From Alicyclobacillus sendaiensis NBRC 100866 (GTDB lineage: Bacteria; Bacillota; Bacilli; Alicyclobacillales; Alicyclobacillaceae), in NCBI RefSeq assembly GCF_001552675.1, contig NZ_BCRQ01000008.1, forward strand, positions 1-64,000: a stretch of 64,000 bases of DNA. The letters run 5' to 3'. Below are positions 41,596 to 50,268 of this stretch, piece after piece. The notes under the pieces were generated by a model. It made no database searches. It was given only the letters and a program-made list of their open reading frames with translations, and was not told the DNA's origin. Numbering within the stretch: position 1 is the first letter of the stretch; each line of letters begins with the position of its first letter. Position numbers and translations under genes: made by a program.

Positions 41596-43269
41596 TCACG
41601 TGGACTGGCTTCGGAAGCTTTCCAAAAGGGCGCGCGCGTGCACCCGGGCCGTCGCATCCGACAAATCGGATCCAAGAAGCCTCGCGATCTCCTCGATGCG
41701 GCCGCCGTCATCCAATCGCGTCACACGGGTGATGGCGCGATTGGCCTCCGATGCTTTGGCGACGAGGTGGTGCACATGACCCGCGGCGGCCACCTGCGGC
41801 GAATGGGTGACGCAGAGCACCTGTTTCTCTTGTCCAAGTTCTCTCAGCATCTCTGCCACGCGCAGCGCCGCTTCTCCGCTCACGCCCTGATCGATCTCGT
41901 CGAAGATCAACGTGTCCGTGCGTTCGAGGCTGGCGATCACGACCTTGACTGCGAGTAGCATGCGCGAAAGCTCGCCACCGGATGCAACTTTCTGTAAGGG
42001 CATCAAGGGCTGACCCGGATTTGCGCGAAACAGAAAACGAATCTCGTCCCACCCATGTTCGCTCGGCGCGTCCTCCCGCGGAGCCACCTCGATTTCGCAC
42101 TGGGCACCCGCCATCGAGAGTCGAGCGAGCGAGCGGGAAATCGCCTCACCGAGAGACTTCGCGGCTTGGGCCCTCGCCTCGTGAAGGCGCGCTGCGATCT
42201 CGCGATATGCGGCTTCGCGCCGCCCGACCTCGGCCTCCAGTTCTGCGAGGCGCTCCTCATGTTTCGACCAGGCGTCCAGTTGGGCTCTTGCGCGCTCGAG
42301 GTAAGCGAGCATCTCTTCGGTGGTCGCGCCGTATTTGCGCGACAGCTTGCGAATGAGCGCCAGACGCTCCTCAATCTCCGCGAGGCGCGCCGGATCGTGC
42401 GCCAGTCGCGACAAGAACCGGTGAAGCGTGAAGGACGCTTCCTCGGCGTGAACGCGGGCAGTCTCCAGCAGCTTGGCGATCTCGCCGACGCGATCGCTCG
42501 ATCCGGCCAAGTCCGCGGCCAAGCGCCAAGCCTCGTGAAGTCTCGCAATGGCGCCGGCTTGCCCGTCGTCCAAAAGCGCCGCCATCTGCCCCAGCGACTC
42601 CGCCATCTGTTGCGCGCGCTTGAGGCGCTCGCGTTCGGCGCGCAGCTCGTCTTCTTCGCCGGGGCGAAGCCCGGCTTCCTCGAGTTCGCGTACCTGGAGG
42701 GCGTAGAGGTCCATTTGCTGCGCGCGCTCGCGATCCGACACCAAGGCCTCGCGCCAGTCGCGGGCCGCGTCCTGCCAGGCGCGATACGCGTCGGCGCACG
42801 AGGCCACAAGCTCGTCGTGCTGCCCGTAGAGATCGAGCAGGCGGCGCTGATACGAAGTCGTCATGAGGGCGATGGATTCGTGTTGATCTTGGAGTTCAAC
42901 CAGAGTATCGCCGAGCTCTCGGAGCATCTGCACTGTGACGGATCGGCCATTGATGCGATTTTGCGCCCGACCGTTCGGATGAAACGTCCGGGAGATGACG
43001 ATCTCGCCGCTGTGATCAATGCCCCACGACTGAAGGAGCCGGTCCGCCGCCTCGTTCGCCTGGATGTCGAACACCGCTTCTACCAGCGCCGGCGAGCCGT
43101 CCGACGCCGTAGGACTCGCGACGCGCCCGCCCAAGATAGCGCGCGTGGCGTCGAGGACGAGCGACTTGCCAGCCCCCGTCTCACCGGTCAGCACGTGCAG
43201 GCCGCGATCGAGCTGAAGCCGCAGTTCGTCAATCAACACGAAGTGGCGCACATACAACTCCTGCAGCAT
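41596..43269 (-). CDS. recN: DNA repair protein RecN
   Basis: This 557-residue SMC-like ATPase acts early in double-strand-break repair. Walker A TGETGAGKS is near residue 30, the Walker B strand TLIFDEIDQGVSGEAA near 470, with the signature SGGELSRMLLAVK before it. A long coiled coil (about 155-375) lies between. ATG 43267-43269 follows GGGGGGCGGAG. In B. subtilis ahrC (argR) is just upstream; here nadK is instead. Confidence 0.96.
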   Translation of the reverse strand: MLQELYVRHFVLIDELRLQLDRGLHVLTGETGAGKSLVLDATRAILGGRVASPTASDGSPALVEAVFDIQANEAADRLLQSWGIDHSGEIVISRTFHPNGRAQNRINGRSVTVQMLRELGDTLVELQDQHESIALMTTSYQRRLLDLYGQHDELVASCADAYRAWQDAARDWREALVSDRERAQQMDLYALQVRELEEAGLRPGEEDELRAERERLKRAQQMAESLGQMAALLDDGQAGAIARLHEAWRLAADLAGSSDRVGEIAKLLETARVHAEEASFTLHRFLSRLAHDPARLAEIEERLALIRKLSRKYGATTEEMLAYLERARAQLDAWSKHEERLAELEAEVGRREAAYREIAARLHEARAQAAKSLGEAISRSLARLSMAGAQCEIEVAPREDAPSEHGWDEIRFLFRANPGQPLMPLQKVASGGELSRMLLAVKVVIASLERTDTLIFDEIDQGVSGEAALRVAEMLRELGQEKQVLCVTHSPQVAAAGHVHHLVAKASEANRAITRVTRLDDGGRIEEIARLLGSDLSDATARVHARALLESFRSQST

Positions 43270-43282
43270 GTCTCCGCCCCCC

Positions 43283-44131
43283 TCACGTGGAGGATGGATC
43301 TCCGTGGAGCTTGCTCCGCAACACGCCAAAAAACTCGCGATCCGGCAAGCGCACGAGCGTCGCTTGGAACGGAGCCTTCCGCACCAATACCTCGTCTCCG
43401 GCGAGAAGCCGCATGCCCTCCTGCCCGTCCACCGCGAGTTCCACATCCCCGTGCCGCGCATGCACGGAAAGCCGCACCCACGAGGAGGCATCGATCACGC
43501 AGGGTCTGGAAAACAGCGTGTGCGGGCACACCGGCGTCAGGACCATCACCTGCAAATGCGGACTCACGATGGGGCCTCCGCAGGACAGCGAGTAGGCGGT
43601 GGATCCTGTGGGTGTCGCGACAATCACGCCGTCACCCGTGTAGGTGTCGACGTACACGTCGTCCACGTGGACGTCGAGCGTGACCATGCGCGCAAACGAG
43701 CCTTTGCCCACGCCCACGTCGTTGAGCGCCGTGAAACGCGCGATCTCGCGTAGATCCCGATACACGAACGCCTCGAGCATCAGGCGAGTCTCCAGGTTGT
43801 ACTCCCCCGCCATGATGCGCTCGAGCGCAATCTCCAGTTGCGAAGGTTCCGACTCCGTTAAAAACCCGAGGTGGCCAATGTTGACGCCAAACATGGGGAC
43901 ATGAAACGGCGACAACTGGCGGGCCACGCCGAGCAGCGTGCCGTCTCCACCGAGCACGATGACGAGTTCACAGGATTTCAGCTCTGGGTGCGTCTCGACA
44001 ATGGCGGTGTCGTGGTCGATCGGCACATCGACGACGCGAACCCCTGTTCGTTCCAACTGCCGGAAGATGTCGGTCCGCACCGAGCACGCTTCCTGCTTGT
44101 GCACATTGTACAACAGGCCTATTTGGCGCAA
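43283..44131 (-). CDS. nadK: NAD kinase NadK
   Basis: This is a 282-residue ATP-NAD kinase that makes NADP+. The catalytic GGDGTLLGVAR is near residue 60, GVNIGHLGFLTE follows, and the NAD-contact segment TPTGSTAYSLSCGGPIV near residue 180. TTG 44129-44131 follows GGGGGAGG. It lies between tlyA's small downstream gene and recN. No argR homologue is present in this block. Confidence 0.96.
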   Translation of the reverse strand: MRQIGLLYNVHKQEACSVRTDIFRQLERTGVRVVDVPIDHDTAIVETHPELKSCELVIVLGGDGTLLGVARQLSPFHVPMFGVNIGHLGFLTESEPSQLEIALERIMAGEYNLETRLMLEAFVYRDLREIARFTALNDVGVGKGSFARMVTLDVHVDDVYVDTYTGDGVIVATPTGSTAYSLSCGGPIVSPHLQVMVLTPVCPHTLFSRPCVIDASSWVRLSVHARHGDVELAVDGQEGMRLLAGDEVLVRKAPFQATLVRLPDREFFGVLRSKLHGDPSST

Positions 44132-44146
44132 CGTCCTCCCCCATCC

Positions 44147-44647
44147 TCAGCCGTGCTTCCACGCGACAAGTGCCACCAGCGCGCCGCCAAGCGCCCACAG
44201 GGCGCGACGAACCGCTTCTTTGCGCCGAACATGGCGCGGGCGGTGCCACTCGTACAGCGCGGTCTGGACGGACTCCTGCATCACATCGATGACGATCACG
44301 CCGCTCGCTCCGTGCAGCAAAGCGACCAATGCATACCGCTCATGCAGCGCTTCCTCCGGGACCGGCTCCGTGCGAACAAAAACAGCATACTCCCGCCCTT
44401 CTTTGCGCGCAATGAAGTCCGGGCGAAGCGATCCGGACCATCGAGCGGATGCCGTCCGGGTCACGTGGGTGACCCCTTCGCTGTGGGGGACGAGCTCGTA
44501 CCCGTTCGCCTCGAGCCACCGCCGCCCCATGGTCTTGAGCCCCTCCACAGGAACCTCTTCGTTCCGATGCCACAGCGCCCCGGCGAGCGATCGGAGCCCT
44601 ATGGCCATCGCCGCGAGGGCGCACGCCAGCGCAAGCGTTGAGATCAT
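44147..44647 (-). CDS. Membrane protein with degenerate PDDEXK-like core (166 aa)
   Basis: This 166-residue protein has an N-terminal hydrophobic segment (about 2-20) and a second at the C-terminus (about 147-163). Between them the pattern MGRRWLEANGYEL, then SLRPDFIARKEGREYAVFVRTE recalls the PDDEXK nuclease core (PD...E-x-K). The usual Lys is Arg here (VFVRT), so activity may be lost. ATG 44645-44647 overlaps the tlyA stop as ATGA. Function unknown; the fold call is an inference from pattern only. Confidence 0.7.
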   Translation of the reverse strand: MISTLALACALAAMAIGLRSLAGALWHRNEEVPVEGLKTMGRRWLEANGYELVPHSEGVTHVTRTASARWSGSLRPDFIARKEGREYAVFVRTEPVPEEALHERYALVALLHGASGVIVIDVMQESVQTALYEWHRPRHVRRKEAVRRALWALGGALVALVAWKHG

Positions 44648-45483
44648 GCCGTGCCCCCGTTCGGGTCCGTGCCGCTCTTCAGGCGGGCCCATGCGGCCTC
44701 GACGATGTGCCTGCTCTCCGCCATCCACCGCATGGTCTCGTCGGCATCCGGATGCATGCGGAACCAACCCAGGAACTCGACGTTTCCGTCTCCCCCGGTG
44801 ATGGGAGAATACGTCAGCCCGCGGCAGCACCAACCCATGGACTCGATACTCTTCAGGATGTCCAGGAGCACGGCCCGATGAACCTCCGGATCGCGCACAA
44901 TGCCGCCTTTGCCCACGCGATCCCGCCCGGCCTCGAACTGAGGTTTGATGAGCGACACGATGTCGGCGTCGCTGCGGCAGACCTCGGATAGTTTGGGGAA
45001 CAGGAGGCGAATAGAGATGAAGGACACGTCCATCACCGCGAGATCTGGCCGCGGGTCAAATCGCAGCGGGTCGACGTGACGAAAGTTGGTGCGCTCCATC
45101 ACGCGAACCCGCTCGTCCTGGCGCAGCCGCCACGCGAGCTGGCCGTAGCCCACGTCGACCGCGTAGACCAACCGGGCTCCGCGCTGCAAGAGGCAATCGG
45201 TGAACCCGCCCGTCGACGCCCCGACGTCGACCGCGACGCGATCGTCCACGCGGATGCCGAATGTGTCGAGCGCGTGCTCTAACTTCAGCCCGCCGCGCGA
45301 CGCGTACTCGCGTCTCGGCCGCTCCACCTCGACGCGCGCCTCGTCCGCGACCCGCAAGCCCGGCTTGTCGGCGCGCACGCCGTCCACGCGCACGAGTCCG
45401 GCCATAATGGCGCGCCTGGCCGCTTCCCGGCTCGCAAAAAGCCCCCTCGACACCAACAGGAGATCCAGTCTCGTCTTCGTCAT
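44644..45483 (-). CDS. tlyA: TlyA-family rRNA methyltransferase
   Basis: This 279-residue protein has an N-terminal S4 RNA-binding domain (RLDLLLVSRGLFASREAARRAIMAGLVRVDG) and an FtsJ-like methyltransferase with VAVDVGASTGGFTDCLLQRGA, VYAVDVGYGQLAW and PDLAVMDVSFIS. The family (B. subtilis YqxC) is between dxs and ahrC. Here oapA is upstream, overlapping as ATGA. TlyA of mycobacteria makes 2'-O-methylcytidine in rRNA; specificity here is inferred. Confidence 0.94.
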   Translation of the reverse strand: MTKTRLDLLLVSRGLFASREAARRAIMAGLVRVDGVRADKPGLRVADEARVEVERPRREYASRGGLKLEHALDTFGIRVDDRVAVDVGASTGGFTDCLLQRGARLVYAVDVGYGQLAWRLRQDERVRVMERTNFRHVDPLRFDPRPDLAVMDVSFISIRLLFPKLSEVCRSDADIVSLIKPQFEAGRDRVGKGGIVRDPEVHRAVLLDILKSIESMGWCCRGLTYSPITGGDGNVEFLGWFRMHPDADETMRWMAESRHIVEAAWARLKSGTDPNGGTA

Positions 45484-46079
45484 CCGTCCCGCCCCCGATC
45501 CGCCCGCCGCCTTTGCGACGGCGCGCGTCGACCCCACAGCACGGCGAACGACTCCCACACGCGCGCAGCAAACAAGATGATGGGCGTCGGGGAGTGAATG
45601 GCGATGGTCTTTCCGATGGCTTTCCCGCCCACCGTGAGCGCCGTGATGACCGCCGTGATACCGATGCGAAGCGCCTCCGGGGCCCACCCGTGCGCCTGAA
45701 TGGCCTGGATTACCTGAGCGCTCACGGCAAGAGCGCCCGCACCGCTCAAGACGCCGGCGATATCGCCGATCACGTCGCTGCACACGCTCGAGACCTTCTC
45801 CGCGTTGCGCACAATGACAATGGCGCGGCGCGCGCCAAACACCCGCTTGGCCGCCATCGCGTGAAAGGGCGTCTCCCGCGCAGCCGCGGCCGCCATGCCG
45901 AGCATATCAAACAAGGCCCCCACCAGGACAATCACGACCACGATGGACGCCCCGATGTACCAGCGGGCCGAATTCAGAAAAATGGTCGAGGTATCGAAAA
46001 CCGCACTGATGGGCAAGGTCAGTGCGGCAATCGTCAGCGCAAACGCGTAATTTGCGGTTTTCGAAGTCGTCTTTCTCAC
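45480..46079 (-). CDS. oapA: OLE-associated protein OapA
   Basis: This 199-residue protein with about four hydrophobic segments (about 9-30, 40-62, 108-130, 136-156) lies directly downstream of a large structured non-coding region. Position between ispA and tlyA, size, membrane topology and the central segment VSSVCSDVIGDIAGVLSGAGAL fit OapA. In extremophilic Firmicutes OapA binds OLE RNA and keeps it at the membrane. GTG 46077-46079 is chosen with GGGAG 6 nt upstream; ATG 46118 has no ribosome site. Confidence 0.85.
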   Translation of the reverse strand: MRKTTSKTANYAFALTIAALTLPISAVFDTSTIFLNSARWYIGASIVVVIVLVGALFDMLGMAAAAARETPFHAMAAKRVFGARRAIVIVRNAEKVSSVCSDVIGDIAGVLSGAGALAVSAQVIQAIQAHGWAPEALRIGITAVITALTVGGKAIGKTIAIHSPTPIILFAARVWESFAVLWGRRAPSQRRRADRGRDG

Positions 46080-46129
46080 GCGCGCTCCCTCGGCGCGCCG
46101 CAGGACCGCGGCCGCCATTCGTGTATGTA

Positions 46130-46753
46130 TCGATGCCCGGGTGGCAACTCCCTGAGTAAACGCTGTGGCTTAGGTCCAGTAGGTTTTCCCAAGCGCTCAC
46201 CGAGACGTCGCCGTCCCGGCGGTTTCCCTTTCAGAGCGCCTTGGCCGCGTCGCCGACAGCCAGACTGGATTACCACTTAGTCCACACTATAATCCTCAGG
46301 GAGCCTCGCCTCGTGGCGAACAGTCTAGGCGTTTTCCGCGACAACCGCTCCCGCGCCCTAGCCTCTTTTGCAGTACGGATTTCACCCAGCACCGGTGGTC
46401 GCGCCGTGGCCGCGGCCGACCACCTGAATTCCTGGGATCCTTCAGTACCACTCAAGGCAGGCTACGCTGCACACAGATTGCCTCCGCATGCAGGTTCATA
46501 CCCCAAGCCATAGCAAAAACCATGGTTCCAGCTACGAACTTGGGCCTCCGCGAAGGCTGGGTCACGTCCCGCATGCCATTGCGGGCTGCCCAACCTTCTT
46601 AACTCCCAGCATGAGCCCAGGGCTGGGCGCCCCAAGCCCACACCAGGAACTTCATCGATGTGCCCTTTGACGGATTTTTAGCCCCGTCTTCAGGCGCGGA
46701 CGGTTGACTAGAATACTGCGCCACCCGCAGGGACGTTTCGTCGGACTGCGCTC
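46130..46753 (-). ncRNA. ole: OLE RNA (ornate large extremophilic RNA)
   Basis: A stretch of about 750 nt between ispA and oapA has no plausible gene, but dense self-complementarity. Examples are the 8-bp stem 46394-46401/46417-46424, and a stem 46568-46573/46580-46585 enclosed by 46555-46561/46589-46595. A TATAAT with TG one base upstream places the 5' end near 46753. From there to shortly before oapA is about 620 nt, matching the about 610-nt OLE RNA of Bacillus halodurans and relatives. That RNA is encoded at the same place, upstream of oapA. The exact 3' end is not visible. OLE-OapA complexes are linked to alcohol, cold and Mg2+ stress responses. Confidence 0.85.
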
Positions 46754-46759
46754 AACGTC

Positions 46760-46768
46760 ATTATACCA
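46760..46768 (-). promoter_or_regulatory. Extended -10 promoter of the OLE RNA
   Basis: TGGTATAAT is on the minus strand, 65 nt after the ispA stop codon. A recognisable -35 is lacking. It would start transcription near 46753, separating the RNA from read-through of ispA. Confidence 0.6.
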
Positions 46769-46831
46769 CACTGCTCGCGGTCCCACAGAGGGAGACGCTG
46801 GGGCGTTCTCCATTGCGGCGAGATGACGCCG

Positions 46832-47710
46832 TCACCGGTCCCGCTCCACGATGAGCGCCTGGAGGACCTGCAGCGGTTCCGAGCGCACCCCAACCTGGGC
46901 CAACGCCTGCTCGCCGCGCCGGATGACGTCTTGTGCCATTTGGCGCGTCCTCTCCACGCCGACGAAACGTGGATAGGTCAGCTTCCCTTCCTCGACGTCC
47001 TTTCCGGCCGTCTTGCCGAGTTGCTCGGTCGACGCGGTCACGTCCAGCACGTCGTCGATCATCTGAAATGCCAAACCCAGGCACTCGCCGTAACATGAAA
47101 GCGACTGCCGCACCTGATCGTCGAGATCGGCAAAATAGCCTCCAATCTCGACACACGCCTGGATGAGCCGAGCCGTCTTGTGGAGGTGAATGAATTCGAC
47201 GTCCTGAAGGGTCCCCTGCCCCCCCGTGCGCTCGATGTCGACGGCCTGTCCGCCCACCATGCCGTCCACGCCGGCCCGCGAAGCCAATGTGCGGATCATC
47301 GCCAACTGCCTCTCGGCTGGGACGCCTTCCAGCGGACGAGACAACAAATGGAAAGCCTCCGTCAAGAGCGCGTCCCCGGCCAAGAGCGCCATGGCCTCGC
47401 CAAAGACGACGTGGTTCGTCGGCTGTCCCCGCCGGAGATCGTCGTCGTCCATGCACGGAAGGTCGTCGTGAATCAGCGAATAACAATGAATGAGCTCCAC
47501 CGCAGCGGCGGCGGGCAGCACGCGATCCCTCGGCACACCAAAGGTCTCGGCCGTCGCGATGACGAGCGCCGGGCGGAGTCGCTTGCCGTCGGCCATCAGG
47601 CTGTACTTCATCGCTTCCTTTAGCCGAGCGTGAAGGCCCGTCGGTTCGAACAAGCGCGCGAGAAAGTCGTTGACCGCCGCCTTGCACGCCTCGAGGTACG
47701 TCTGCAACAC
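46832..47710 (-). CDS. ispA: Farnesyl diphosphate synthase IspA
   Basis: This is a 292-residue trans-prenyltransferase. First Asp-rich motif DDLPCMDDDDLRRG (first DDxxD with extra residues) is near residue 85, KTARLIQ near 180 and the second FQMIDDVLDVT near 225. GTG 47708-47710 is preferred, with GGGGGTG just upstream; GTG 47714-47716 abuts that site. It follows xseB by 27 nt. In B. subtilis dxs follows; here OLE RNA and oapA follow. Confidence 0.95.
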   Translation of the reverse strand: MLQTYLEACKAAVNDFLARLFEPTGLHARLKEAMKYSLMADGKRLRPALVIATAETFGVPRDRVLPAAAAVELIHCYSLIHDDLPCMDDDDLRRGQPTNHVVFGEAMALLAGDALLTEAFHLLSRPLEGVPAERQLAMIRTLASRAGVDGMVGGQAVDIERTGGQGTLQDVEFIHLHKTARLIQACVEIGGYFADLDDQVRQSLSCYGECLGLAFQMIDDVLDVTASTEQLGKTAGKDVEEGKLTYPRFVGVERTRQMAQDVIRRGEQALAQVGVRSEPLQVLQALIVERDR

Positions 47711-47737
47711 ATCCACCCCCGGATTGGCCAGCGCCGG

Positions 47738-47977
47738 TCAGGGCGAAACGGACTCGTCCGCCAGCTCCTGACCGAGCTTTTCGAGCTGAAATTCCGCCTT
47801 ATCGAGCTGCTCCCGACAAAACTTCACGAGCTTCATGGACTCCTCGTACGCCCGGATGGACGCATCCAACGGCAGATCCCCTGCCTCCAGCTGGCGCACG
47901 ATTTCCTCCAGCCGCCGCATGGCCTGCTCAAAGGTCCAACCGGAGCTGTTCCACTCGGCCGCCCGCGTCTCCTCCAC
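47738..47977 (-). CDS. xseB: Exodeoxyribonuclease VII small subunit
   Basis: This 79-residue helical protein has the XseB pattern FEQAMRRLEEIVRQLEAGDLPLDASIRAYEESMKLVKFCREQL. It forms ExoVII with XseA. The GTG at 47975-47977 follows GAGGTGAAGG and overlaps the xseA end by 50 nt. Strong operon linkage. Confidence 0.95.
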   Translation of the reverse strand: MEETRAAEWNSSGWTFEQAMRRLEEIVRQLEAGDLPLDASIRAYEESMKLVKFCREQLDKAEFQLEKLGQELADESVSP

Positions 47978-49337
47978 GCGCCTTCACCTCCGCTTCCACC
48001 GTGCCATCGTGCATTCGGATCCCAATTCGCTTGCCCGGCACAAGCGATTGGGCCGAGGTGATGACGGATTGCCCGTCTTCGTCGAGAATCACGCCGTATC
48101 CGCGCCGCAACACGGCCAGAGGATTCAGCGCTTCGAGCTTGCCGATCATCGCGTCGAGCTTTCGGCTCTGCAAGAGCACCTGGCGCTCGGCGAGCGATTG
48201 CAACTGGTGCTCGAGCCGCATCAAGTCCCGCCTTCGCGCCTGAATGGCCCCGCGGAGCTCCACGCGTTGAAGCCTTCGTTCCAACTCCGCCAGCGTTCGA
48301 CGCCGAAGCCCAATGGGGCGGCGCTGCGCCTCGCGCACGCGCGTCTCGATGTAGTCCACGAGCTGCCGCCTCGCGGCGATGATGCGCGCCGGATCGCGAA
48401 GCACGGGCCGTGTCGCCAAATCGGATAGGCGATCCCGCCACCAGGCGACCTTGACGAAGGCGGCCTTCCGCGCCCTCGCCAAAGCCTGTTCCAGGTACGC
48501 CCGGAGTTCAGCCTGGTGAGGACACACAAGCTCCGCGGCCGCCGTTGGCGTCGCAGCTCGAACGTCCGCCGCGAAATCGCACAGGGTCACGTCGGTCTCG
48601 TGCCCGACCGCCGACACGACGGGCACGGGCGATCGCGCCACAGCCCGCACCACCATTTCCTCGTTGAAGGGCCAGAGCTCCTCCAAGGAACCGCCGCCTC
48701 GACCGACGATAATGACGTCCACCTTGGGTTCCAGCCCGTACAGCAGCTCGAGGGCGCGCACGATGGTGGGTGCCGCATCGGGACCCTGCACCTGCGCCGG
48801 CGCGAGGACGACACGCGCGAGCGGATAACGTCGCTCGATAGTCGTGCAGATGTCCCGAATAACCGCACCCGTGGGGCTGGTGACGACGCCCACGCGCAGC
48901 GGAAACCGAGGCAGTCGCCGCTTCCGCTCCTGGGCAAACAGCCCCTCTGCGGCGAGTTGCTGGCGAAGCTGCTCGTAGCGCACGTACAGGGCGCCCAGTC
49001 CGTCCGGCTCCAGGTCCTCCACGTACAGCTGGTACTGGCCGTCCCGCTCGAAGACGCCGACGGATCCGAAGGCAATGACTCGCATGCCGTCCTCCGGCTG
49101 AAATTGCAGGCGGCGATTTCGACTGCTGAACATGACCGCGCGAATGCGGCTCGTCTCATCCTTGAGCGTAAAATACATGTGGCCGCTCGGGTGGTGTTTG
49201 AAATTCGAAATCTCTCCGACCACGCGGCACTGAAGGAGTCTCGGGTCCGACTCCAAGCGCTCTTTGATCCGCCGATTGAGTTCGGTGACGGAGAGCACAG
49301 CCTCCGCCGCGTCTGCGGCGCGCGTCAGCGCGTTCAT
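47928..49337 (-). CDS. xseA: Exodeoxyribonuclease VII large subunit
   Basis: This 469-residue nuclease has an N-terminal OB fold (about 15-110; VVGEISNFKHHPSGHMYFTLKD), the catalytic region with VVTSPTGAVIRDI, IIVGRGGGSLEELWPFNEE and VGHETDVTLCDFAADVRAATPTAAAEL, and a long coiled coil (about 270-400). ATG 49335-49337 follows GAGGGAGG. It degrades single-stranded DNA with XseB. Confidence 0.96.
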   Translation of the reverse strand: MNALTRAADAAEAVLSVTELNRRIKERLESDPRLLQCRVVGEISNFKHHPSGHMYFTLKDETSRIRAVMFSSRNRRLQFQPEDGMRVIAFGSVGVFERDGQYQLYVEDLEPDGLGALYVRYEQLRQQLAAEGLFAQERKRRLPRFPLRVGVVTSPTGAVIRDICTTIERRYPLARVVLAPAQVQGPDAAPTIVRALELLYGLEPKVDVIIVGRGGGSLEELWPFNEEMVVRAVARSPVPVVSAVGHETDVTLCDFAADVRAATPTAAAELVCPHQAELRAYLEQALARARKAAFVKVAWWRDRLSDLATRPVLRDPARIIAARRQLVDYIETRVREAQRRPIGLRRRTLAELERRLQRVELRGAIQARRRDLMRLEHQLQSLAERQVLLQSRKLDAMIGKLEALNPLAVLRRGYGVILDEDGQSVITSAQSLVPGKRIGIRMHDGTVEAEVKARGGDAGGRVEQLRLDL

Positions 49338-49343
49338 CCACGT

Positions 49344-50189
49344 CTACCTCCCTCGCCGCATCGCGCACAAATCCACAGCGTTTTGGGCCACCATCGCAAC
49401 CGTCATGGGCCCCACGCCGCCCGGTACCGGCGTGATCCACGAAGCGCGCGCTGCCGCACCTGGATCCACATCCCCGCGCGGCCCGTCCTCGGTGTACGTG
49501 ATTCCCACGTCGATCACGACCGCGCCAGGCCGCACCTCCTCCGCGCCAACCAACCCCGGTGCACCCGCCGCGCTCACGACGATATCCGCCTGTTTGGTCC
49601 ACACCGCGATGGACGGCGTCTGCCGATGACATTGTATCACGGTGGCCCCGTGCGCCATGAACCACTGCGCGATGGGCCATCCGACCAGCGGACTCCGCCC
49701 AATCACGCACGCCACCTTGCCGCGCACACCAATTTCATGGTGTTCCAAAAGTTCCCCGATGCCCCGCGCGGTGCACGGCCAAACCCGAGGCCGGCCGAAA
49801 GCGATCCGCCCCAGGTTCTGCGGGTGAAGCCCATCCACATCCTTGTCGGGGCGCAGGTGCGACAGCATGTCTACCTCGTCCCACCCTGCGGGAAGCGGGA
49901 GTTGAACCAGGATGGCATCCACGTCGTCGTCCTCGTTCAGGCGGCCAATCGCCAAACGAAGAGCCTCGGGGCCGTCGGACGGGCGAAACGTTCGGATTTC
50001 CGCCACAAGCCCGGCTCCGCGCGCAAAGCGCGCCTTCCGCCGCACGTGTCCAAGGGATATCTCGTCCGCCTCGGAGACGAGCATCACCAACTTGGGCACG
50101 ATGCCGCGCGACACGAGCTGATCCACGCGCCGCCTGAGCGCTTCCTGCACGCGCTCGGCGGTTCGTCTGCCGTCCAACCGCTGCGCCAT
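49344..50189 (-). CDS. folD: FolD with altered active-site residues
   Basis: This 281-residue protein is a clear FolD homologue (methylene-THF dehydrogenase/cyclohydrolase): ILVQLPLP, PDKDVDGLHP, PCTARGI, VIGRSPLVGWP and the late PVPGGVGPMT. But the catalytic segment usually SYVxxK reads GHVRRK, so Tyr is His while Lys stays, and VGKP is VGWP. Either the fold tolerates this or the enzyme has lost an activity. ATG 50187-50189 lies near the terminator of the upstream FNR gene. xseA starts 6 nt after its stop. Confidence 0.9.
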   Translation of the reverse strand: MAQRLDGRRTAERVQEALRRRVDQLVSRGIVPKLVMLVSEADEISLGHVRRKARFARGAGLVAEIRTFRPSDGPEALRLAIGRLNEDDDVDAILVQLPLPAGWDEVDMLSHLRPDKDVDGLHPQNLGRIAFGRPRVWPCTARGIGELLEHHEIGVRGKVACVIGRSPLVGWPIAQWFMAHGATVIQCHRQTPSIAVWTKQADIVVSAAGAPGLVGAEEVRPGAVVIDVGITYTEDGPRGDVDPGAAARASWITPVPGGVGPMTVAMVAQNAVDLCAMRRGR

Positions 50190-50211
50190 TTCGCCTCACG
50201 CCTCCATCCAG

Positions 50212-50260
50212 AAGACAGAAAGCGACAGGCTGTCCGCTCCGCGGAGCCGAACAGCCTGTC
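50212..50260 (-). terminator. Terminator of the FNR gene
   Basis: On the minus strand the 10-bp stem GACAGGCTGT/ACAGCCTGTC encloses a palindrome GCTCCGCGGAGC and is followed by GCTTTCTGTCTT. It lies 9 nt after the stop of the reductase gene and 23 nt before folD. Confidence 0.6.
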
Positions 50261-50268
50261 CGCCATCC

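Noticed and set aside
46080-46118. OapA start at the ATG of 46118
   Set aside because: No ribosome site; GTG 46079 has GGGAG at correct spacing and leaves room for the RNA 3' end.
46241-46513. Short open frames inside the OLE RNA region
   Set aside because: No ribosome sites or recognisable protein pattern, and the region is densely self-complementary.
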